From positions 13,330-24,295 of the forward strand of contig DIAL01000140.1 in assembly GCA_002414705.1 (NCBI GenBank): DNA of 10,966 bases, in the 5' to 3' direction. The DNA is from Flavobacteriaceae bacterium UBA5079. GTDB lineage: Bacteria; Bacteroidota; Bacteroidia; Flavobacteriales; Flavobacteriaceae. The position numbers and the translations under genes are program-made. Positions 7,444 to 10,966 of this stretch are shown piece after piece. The notes under the pieces were generated by a model. That model saw only the letters and a list, made by a program, of their open reading frames with translations. It searched no databases and was not told the origin of the DNA. How positions within the stretch are numbered: the first letter of the stretch is position 1; each line of letters starts with the position of its first letter.

Positions 7444-8289
7444 TTAGTGATTCTTTTTTAATCGAATACATTCAATTCCCCCTATTTTCCCCGCCATGGT
7501 CGAAAATGAAGAGAAATGTGAACCGTAAATCATAGTTGTTTTTGATAACGTATACATATCAACCAGAGCATCTTGTATACCCTCCAGAGAATTCCTACTT
7601 AAGCTTTTACGATAAACTAATAATTTTCTTGGATACAGCTTTTGTAAAAGAAACTCAATATCCTTATCATCCGTAGCTAGAAAAAAACCCACATTATTAT
7701 TTTCTTTAATTTTGGTATCTATTTCATTTATAAACAATTCTATTGGGCTGTTTTTGATCGCTTCCACATTGTCTGTTCTTCGGATGTGCAATCCAACTAC
7801 CTCTGCAAATTCACTAAATTTTTTAAGATTGTTCTCAACTTTATTCATGATGTCCTTCTTAAGTTGAAAAATCTCATTTAATGTTTTACTGTCCCAGGTA
7901 TAATCTATACCCCAAGATTCTATATAAATAGAACCGTTATTTTTTTCTAGAATATGGTACAATTCATTACTATCAACCAGTTGAGCAACTTGATGTGCTT
8001 TAATAAAATAGTCAAAACCTAAAAGTTTATTATAAACTTTTACCAGATGCTTTAAAACTGGATTAGAACGAAAGGAAAACCGCAACAATTTAAACCTTTT
8101 TATTTTTGGTATAAAATGAAAGCCTTCAACAGAATCAAATAATCTAAAGAATGGTGCATTGAGTTCTGAATTTTCATTCCAAATACAATATACTTCACCA
8201 CCGTATTTTTTTTTAAATTCAATAGCTGAAGTTATAACCCTCATCCTGTTAGCCAATCCGCCAATTGGCTCTATATATAATTGATTCAT
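7444..8289 (-). CDS. NodZ/FUT8-like fucosyltransferase homologue (GT23/GT11-like motifs)
   Basis: The 281-residue protein shows the ordered motifs of the alpha-1,2/alpha-1,6 fucosyltransferase superfamily (GT11/GT23/GT68 type). PIGGLANRMRVITSA (8-22) is the N-terminal glycine loop, VGLHIRRTDN (165-174) is motif I, where the HxRRTD arginines bind GDP-fucose in NodZ and FUT8, FFLATDDKDIEFL (202-214) is motif II, and DALVDMYTLSKTTMIYGS (240-257) with HFSSFSTMAGKIGG (258-271) is motif III. There is no signal peptide or membrane helix. The likely role is transfer of fucose or a related GDP-sugar onto the repeat unit in the cytoplasm. The GDP-fucose donor is inferred from the family; no GDP-fucose synthesis gene is in the window. 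The gene is very AT-rich (about 30% G+C over 7681-7920) and contains an A9 tract near its start. It begins 22 bp after the end of the decayed gene upstream. Confidence 0.8.
   Translation of the reverse strand: MNQLYIEPIGGLANRMRVITSAIEFKKKYGGEVYCIWNENSELNAPFFRLFDSVEGFHFIPKIKRFKLLRFSFRSNPVLKHLVKVYNKLLGFDYFIKAHQVAQLVDSNELYHILEKNNGSIYIESWGIDYTWDSKTLNEIFQLKKDIMNKVENNLKKFSEFAEVVGLHIRRTDNVEAIKNSPIELFINEIDTKIKENNNVGFFLATDDKDIEFLLQKLYPRKLLVYRKSLSRNSLEGIQDALVDMYTLSKTTMIYGSHFSSFSTMAGKIGGIECIRLKKNH
8206..8214 (-). repeat. A9 homopolymer in the fucosyltransferase-like gene
   Basis: Nine T on the given strand, so AAA AAA AAA on the coding strand, encode three lysines around residues 26-28. A slip of one base here would truncate almost the whole enzyme. 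In an AT-rich genome such a run can arise by chance, so any role in phase variation is only a possibility. Confidence 0.9.
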
Positions 8290-8311
8290 ATTACTTAAGG
8301 CTGTATAGTCA

Positions 8312-9043
8312 CTAATTACTACTGAATTCTTTGGTTATATTTTTCTTAGTTTTTCGAATTTTACTTATCCAGTTAGCAATAATTCGAGAGGCTTCTTTCC
8401 CTGAACTTGAATGAAGATGCACACCATCGGGAAATATAAATGAGTGATCTATTTGATTCATATCGAAATAGCCTTACATCAATGACCCTAATCCGTTTAT
8501 TTTATAATTAAAATCGGGCATAAAACTTTCTTCGGCTTTGAAAAGTTCTTCATCTACTGGGAGTCTGACAATGTACACCTCTCCTTTCGTATTAAGAAAT
8601 TCGTTTGTTCTTTTTAAGTACTCAAGCCTAACTTTAGAGAATTTATATTTCCCTTTACTTTCGCTTAACCAATTGTCTAAAACCCTTATTCTGCTTTTCG
8701 CCATACTGGCGGAGTCTAAATCTGAAAATACTTCTAACCATCCATCATCGTGAAGATAAAACCAGTTTTGAGAAGAATCTAACATATCCTTATATTGACC
8801 AGTATAAAACTGATTCAAATAAAAACCATTTGGATTTAAAGTCACTATTGACATCCTACCTAATATATTATTCTCTCTAAAATTATCAATATTGTTTACA
8901 GGTCTCTTTCTAGACGATATACTCCATGGATCAACTGTTATGATAAAAATTCCGTCATGGTAATTATCTTCATTTTTTTTCTTTATACTTTTTAAATAAA
9001 CAGGTCCAAACGGACTTGCCCCAATGGAAAAGGAATGATTAGA
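8312..9043 (-). pseudogene. Decayed gene for an SGNH-like polysaccharide-locus protein (5' truncated, in-frame TAA)
   Basis: One frame reads through from 9043 to a TAG at 8314-8312 and is broken only by a TAA at 8476-8474. Without that stop it gives 243 codons that make one coherent protein: SIGASPFGPVYLKSI, then IFIITVDPWSISS, then FYLHDDGWLEVF, KVRLEYLKRTNEFL, VYIVRLPVDEE and FMPDF before the TAA, and GYFDMNQIDHSFIFPDG with VHLHSSSGKEASRI after it. From memory of the family, this order matches uncharacterised proteins of Bacteroidetes polysaccharide loci about 330 residues long; D-G-V-H fits the SGNH Asp-His block. The N-terminal third, with membrane anchor and nucleophile block, is absent, and a TGA at 9046-9044 lies directly upstream. 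The longest ATG-started piece, 8854-8474 (126 codons), may be annotated as a hypothetical protein. It lies between a GT2 gene and the fucosyltransferase-like gene, 22 bp before the latter. Confidence 0.8.
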
Positions 9044-9101
9044 TCAAACGGGGCTTGAATAGGGCAAATAATTATTCGCGTTACTCATTTGACAAGAACA
9101 A

Positions 9102-9959
9102 TCAATTCCGCTTTTTTGAACGTACCAACTCACTAAACGCAACTTTTTTAATGGAGTCTAACGTGTGTTTTTCACTTGGGTTTTTTAACCACAAGAGTAG
9201 TAATTTGAATCTATTTTTAAATTCTATTTTAAAAAAGTAAACGACTTTATACTGGAAAAAATTAAAATTGTAATATCGTCTATATTCCCTATTTCTTTTT
9301 AAGAACTCTTTTACCACTGGTCTAATGGTGTTTCCAGAAGAGATACTACTTTTATTAAAACCTGAATCAAAATAATTACCTAAAACCAAATCGGTCTTTA
9401 ACACTTTACTGCCTTTAAAAGCATTAATAATAAACCAAAAATCCATGGCATAATGATTATCTAAAGGGAAATCACCTAAGGATTCTTGTACTTGTCGTTT
9501 ATAAAAATAACATACTGGATTGTAAGGGAAGCCATATTTAAAGTCAAGCAGTATTTTTTTAAATCGATATTCAGAATTGACAAGTCGAATGCTGGTGGAT
9601 TGAGAAGAGGTTAAATATAAGTTTCCAACTAAAATATCAACATCAGGTTCTTGGGTAAAATAGTCAACTACCGTTTGAAATATATTTGGACAAAAATAAT
9701 CATCTGCATTTAGATACACTACAATATCACCCGTGGCCCTATTGAAGGCTTTATTCATGGCGTCCGACTGGCCTTTATCTTTTTCAGACACCCAACTGAG
9801 GTGCTGGTATTTCTTGAGAATCTCTTGCGTACCATCTGTTGAGTTTGCATCCATTATGATATGTTCATAATTAGCGTAGTCTTGAGCCAGTACACTTTGA
9901 ATGGCACGCTCAATGAATTCGCCGGAATTGTAGGATGGGGTTAATACACTAATTTTCAT
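9102..9959 (-). CDS. Glycosyltransferase family 2 (WcaA/WfgS-like, GT-A fold)
   Basis: This 285-residue enzyme begins MKISVLTPSYNSGEFIERAI and continues with IIMDANSTDGT (34-44), EKDKGQSDAMNKAFNRATGD (59-78) and the DxD motif in YLNADD (82-87). The GQSDAMNKA stretch is typical of the WfgS/WcaA-like GT2 subgroup found in O-antigen and capsule loci. HYAMDFWFI (169-177) is the probable acceptor and base region. The C-terminal third is basic and aromatic (FFQYKVVYFFKIEFKNRFK), perhaps a membrane-surface contact. The start codon overlaps the stop of the preceding gene as ATGA (9959-9956), so translation is probably coupled. The stop lies 58 bp before the recognisable frame of the decayed SGNH-like gene. 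A cytoplasmic sugar transferase of unknown specificity. Confidence 0.93.
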   Translation of the reverse strand: MKISVLTPSYNSGEFIERAIQSVLAQDYANYEHIIMDANSTDGTQEILKKYQHLSWVSEKDKGQSDAMNKAFNRATGDIVVYLNADDYFCPNIFQTVVDYFTQEPDVDILVGNLYLTSSQSTSIRLVNSEYRFKKILLDFKYGFPYNPVCYFYKRQVQESLGDFPLDNHYAMDFWFIINAFKGSKVLKTDLVLGNYFDSGFNKSSISSGNTIRPVVKEFLKRNREYRRYYNFNFFQYKVVYFFKIEFKNRFKLLLLWLKNPSEKHTLDSIKKVAFSELVRSKKRN

Positions 9960-10861
9960 TTACCAGATATTCTATATTTGTTTTTTATAGATTTTGGCAA
10001 CACCCAATACACTAAAGATGAAATCTTTTTGCCCAACTTCCACGATAGCTTTGTTTTAAACTCCTCTAAACTTTTTTTTTCATAAAATTCATTTAAATAA
10101 TAAGCAATGGTGTGGTTTAAAAATTTCGTTTTCTCTCCGCTATTCAGTAAACCTGCTATATAGTTGGCTGCCAGCAAAGCATTTATAGATTTATCTTTAT
10201 AACTTGACGTAAAATTGGTACCGTGCACCCTATAATAGGCCAAACTTTCATTCATACTTGAGATAGCGCAATTTTTGAGACCCAATAATGCCCAAAACAC
10301 CCAGTCTTCATAACGTAAATTATAATCTTTAGGATGTGGCAACTCGTTTTCTTTCCATACTGTTTTTCTATATAGAGGAGCGTGAGGAGGAATATTAAAA
10401 GCTCTATCCCATTCAAACAAGACCTCTTGTTTTAAATTCTTGACAACAGTAAATGCATATTGCTCGTATAAATCTTTATTTTGATAATAGTGGTAGTGAT
10501 TGCAATAGACAATTTCTACTTCAGGATTATTTTCTAAAAAGTTGACGTGCTTTTCAATTTTATCTTGATGCAACCAGTCATCTCCATCTAAAAATTGAAT
10601 ATAACTCCCCGTAGATAAACTGAACCCATTATTTCTGGCCTTCGAGACACCCTGATTCTTTTGATATACATATTTACATCGCTCGTCATCCTTAATTAAG
10701 GATTGAATCAATTTAGCACTACCATCGGTTGACCCATCATCAATTATAATACACTCCCAGTTCGAATAACTTTGTTGTAAAATACTTTCTATCGCTTTTT
10801 GAATGAAGTTCTCCTGATTATAGCATGGAATAATAACTGATACGCGTTTTTTACTTTTCAT
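9956..10861 (-). CDS. Glycosyltransferase family 2 (GT-A fold)
   Basis: From ATG 10861 the protein has 301 residues. An in-frame GTG at 10867 would add two residues, and the stop of the preceding frame lies just upstream at 10873, so the ATG is preferred. GT2 features are RVSVIIPCYNQENFI (6-20), CIIIDDGSTDGSAK (37-50), NQGVSKARNNGF (69-80), the metal-binding motif as FLDGDDWL (90-97), YEDW (184-187) as the catalytic-base region, and YYRVHGTNFT (209-218), the R-x-H motif near the active site. DGD in place of DAD is a common variant. No membrane segment is clear, though the C-terminus is basic. It follows the tail of an unidentified gene by 9 bp and overlaps the next GT2 gene by 4 bp, so it belongs to the same operon. 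An A9 run lies inside the coding region at 10072-10080. Specificity is unknown. Confidence 0.92.
   Translation of the reverse strand: MKSKKRVSVIIPCYNQENFIQKAIESILQQSYSNWECIIIDDGSTDGSAKLIQSLIKDDERCKYVYQKNQGVSKARNNGFSLSTGSYIQFLDGDDWLHQDKIEKHVNFLENNPEVEIVYCNHYHYYQNKDLYEQYAFTVVKNLKQEVLFEWDRAFNIPPHAPLYRKTVWKENELPHPKDYNLRYEDWVFWALLGLKNCAISSMNESLAYYRVHGTNFTSSYKDKSINALLAANYIAGLLNSGEKTKFLNHTIAYYLNEFYEKKSLEEFKTKLSWKLGKKISSLVYWVLPKSIKNKYRISGK
10072..10080 (-). repeat. A9 homopolymer inside a GT2 gene
   Basis: Nine T on the given strand lie within codons for Glu-Lys-Lys-Ser in the C-terminal part of the protein, after the GT2 catalytic domain. A slip would alter only the last 40 or so residues, so its effect would be milder than that of the tract in the fucosyltransferase-like gene. 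Chance in an AT-rich gene is a sufficient explanation. Confidence 0.9.
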
Positions 10862-10870
10862 AATCACGAT

Positions 10871-10966
10871 TTACCTTGGAACTTGGTTAGCTTTAGCCTT
10901 ATTATACCATAACTTTAATGTCATTTTTGTACCAAATACTTTTTTTAATACGTTGATTTTTGTTGT
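10871..10966 (-). CDS. C-terminal tail of an unidentified gene cut by the right edge
   Basis: From the right edge one minus-strand frame is open for 31 codons and ends at TAA 10873-10871, while the other two minus frames stop within the stretch. The last residues read KMTLKLWYNKAKANQVPR. The stop lies 9 bp before the ATG of the downstream GT2 gene, the same tight spacing as elsewhere in the operon, which supports it as a real gene end. Too little is present to name a family; a glycosyltransferase or other polysaccharide gene is the natural guess from context only. Confidence 0.55.
   Translation of the reverse strand, partial: TTKINVLKKVFGTKMTLKLWYNKAKANQVPR

Noticed and set aside
8538..8753. 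71-codon open frame on the plus strand
   Set aside because: Antisense to the conserved-looking frame of the decayed SGNH-like gene; no independent support.
8474..8854. A complete, independent 126-residue protein
   Set aside because: Conserved-looking sequence continues in the same frame on both sides of this piece, so it is a fragment of a broken gene, not a full small gene.
9002..9077. An alternative frame reading RIIICPIQAPFDLIIPF near the 5' end of the decayed gene, suggesting a frameshift
   Set aside because: It looks protein-like for a short stretch but ends soon after and competes with the better-supported SIGASPFGPVYL frame; it could be a remnant, but the evidence is too thin to claim.
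9055..9240. 61-codon open frame on the plus strand reaching into the gap after the GT2 gene
   Set aside because: It is mostly antisense to the C-terminal part of the GT2 gene, has no recognisable motif and would be the only plus-strand gene in the window.
1..10966. tRNA or rRNA genes, CRISPR array, insertion sequence or attachment site
   Set aside because: No direct repeat array, transposase-like protein, terminal inverted repeats or tRNA-like cloverleaf was recognised, and coding sequence fills nearly the whole window.

Overview
The window is the inside of a surface-polysaccharide locus (capsule, exopolysaccharide or O-antigen). Every gene that can be supported lies on the minus strand, so transcription runs from the right edge to the left. 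The sequence is AT-rich, starts are not preceded by clear Shine-Dalgarno sequences, and intergenic spacers are very short. The proteins (MBOAT plus SGNH pair, FkbM-type methyltransferase, many GT2 enzymes, and a remnant of a family I know from Bacteroidetes polysaccharide loci) suggest a Bacteroidota organism, most likely Flavobacteriia. This assignment is inference from style and family content; there is no rRNA or core gene in the window to prove it.

Layout in order of transcription (right to left). At 10966-10871 is the tail of an unidentified gene. Two GT2 glycosyltransferases follow (10861-9956 and 9959-9102), joined by a 4-bp ATGA overlap. At 9043-8312 lies a decayed gene: its frame is recognisable, but it lacks the N-terminal part and is cut by an in-frame TAA at 8476-8474. 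Next come a NodZ/FUT8-like fucosyltransferase homologue (8289-7444) and an FkbM/Methyltransf_22-type methyltransferase with an N-terminal coiled coil (7409-6432). After an 87-bp gap, the largest between intact genes, a tightly packed block begins: an MBOAT O-acyltransferase (6344-4887), a membrane-anchored SGNH-like partner (4883-3900), two GT2 enzymes (3895-3032 and 3024-2080), a GT4 enzyme (2064-961) and a CgeB-like GT-B enzyme that runs off the left edge (959-1). Spacers in this block are only 1-15 bp.

How the genes fit together (inference). Seven glycosyltransferases would each add one sugar to a lipid-linked repeat unit on the cytoplasmic face. The methyltransferase would decorate a sugar hydroxyl. 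The MBOAT/SGNH pair would carry acyl, probably acetyl, groups across the inner membrane to the polymer. The decayed gene appears to have belonged to a second SGNH-like protein, so the strain may have lost one modification. No flippase, polymerase, initiating transferase, nucleotide-sugar synthesis gene, mobile element, RNA gene or CRISPR array is visible here; the missing assembly genes presumably lie outside the window.

I found no clear new multi-gene system. The points most worth a second look are the broken SGNH-like gene, the Asn in place of the catalytic Asp in the intact SGNH partner, the fucosyltransferase homologue, A9 tracts inside two transferase genes, and a strong GC contrast between genes.
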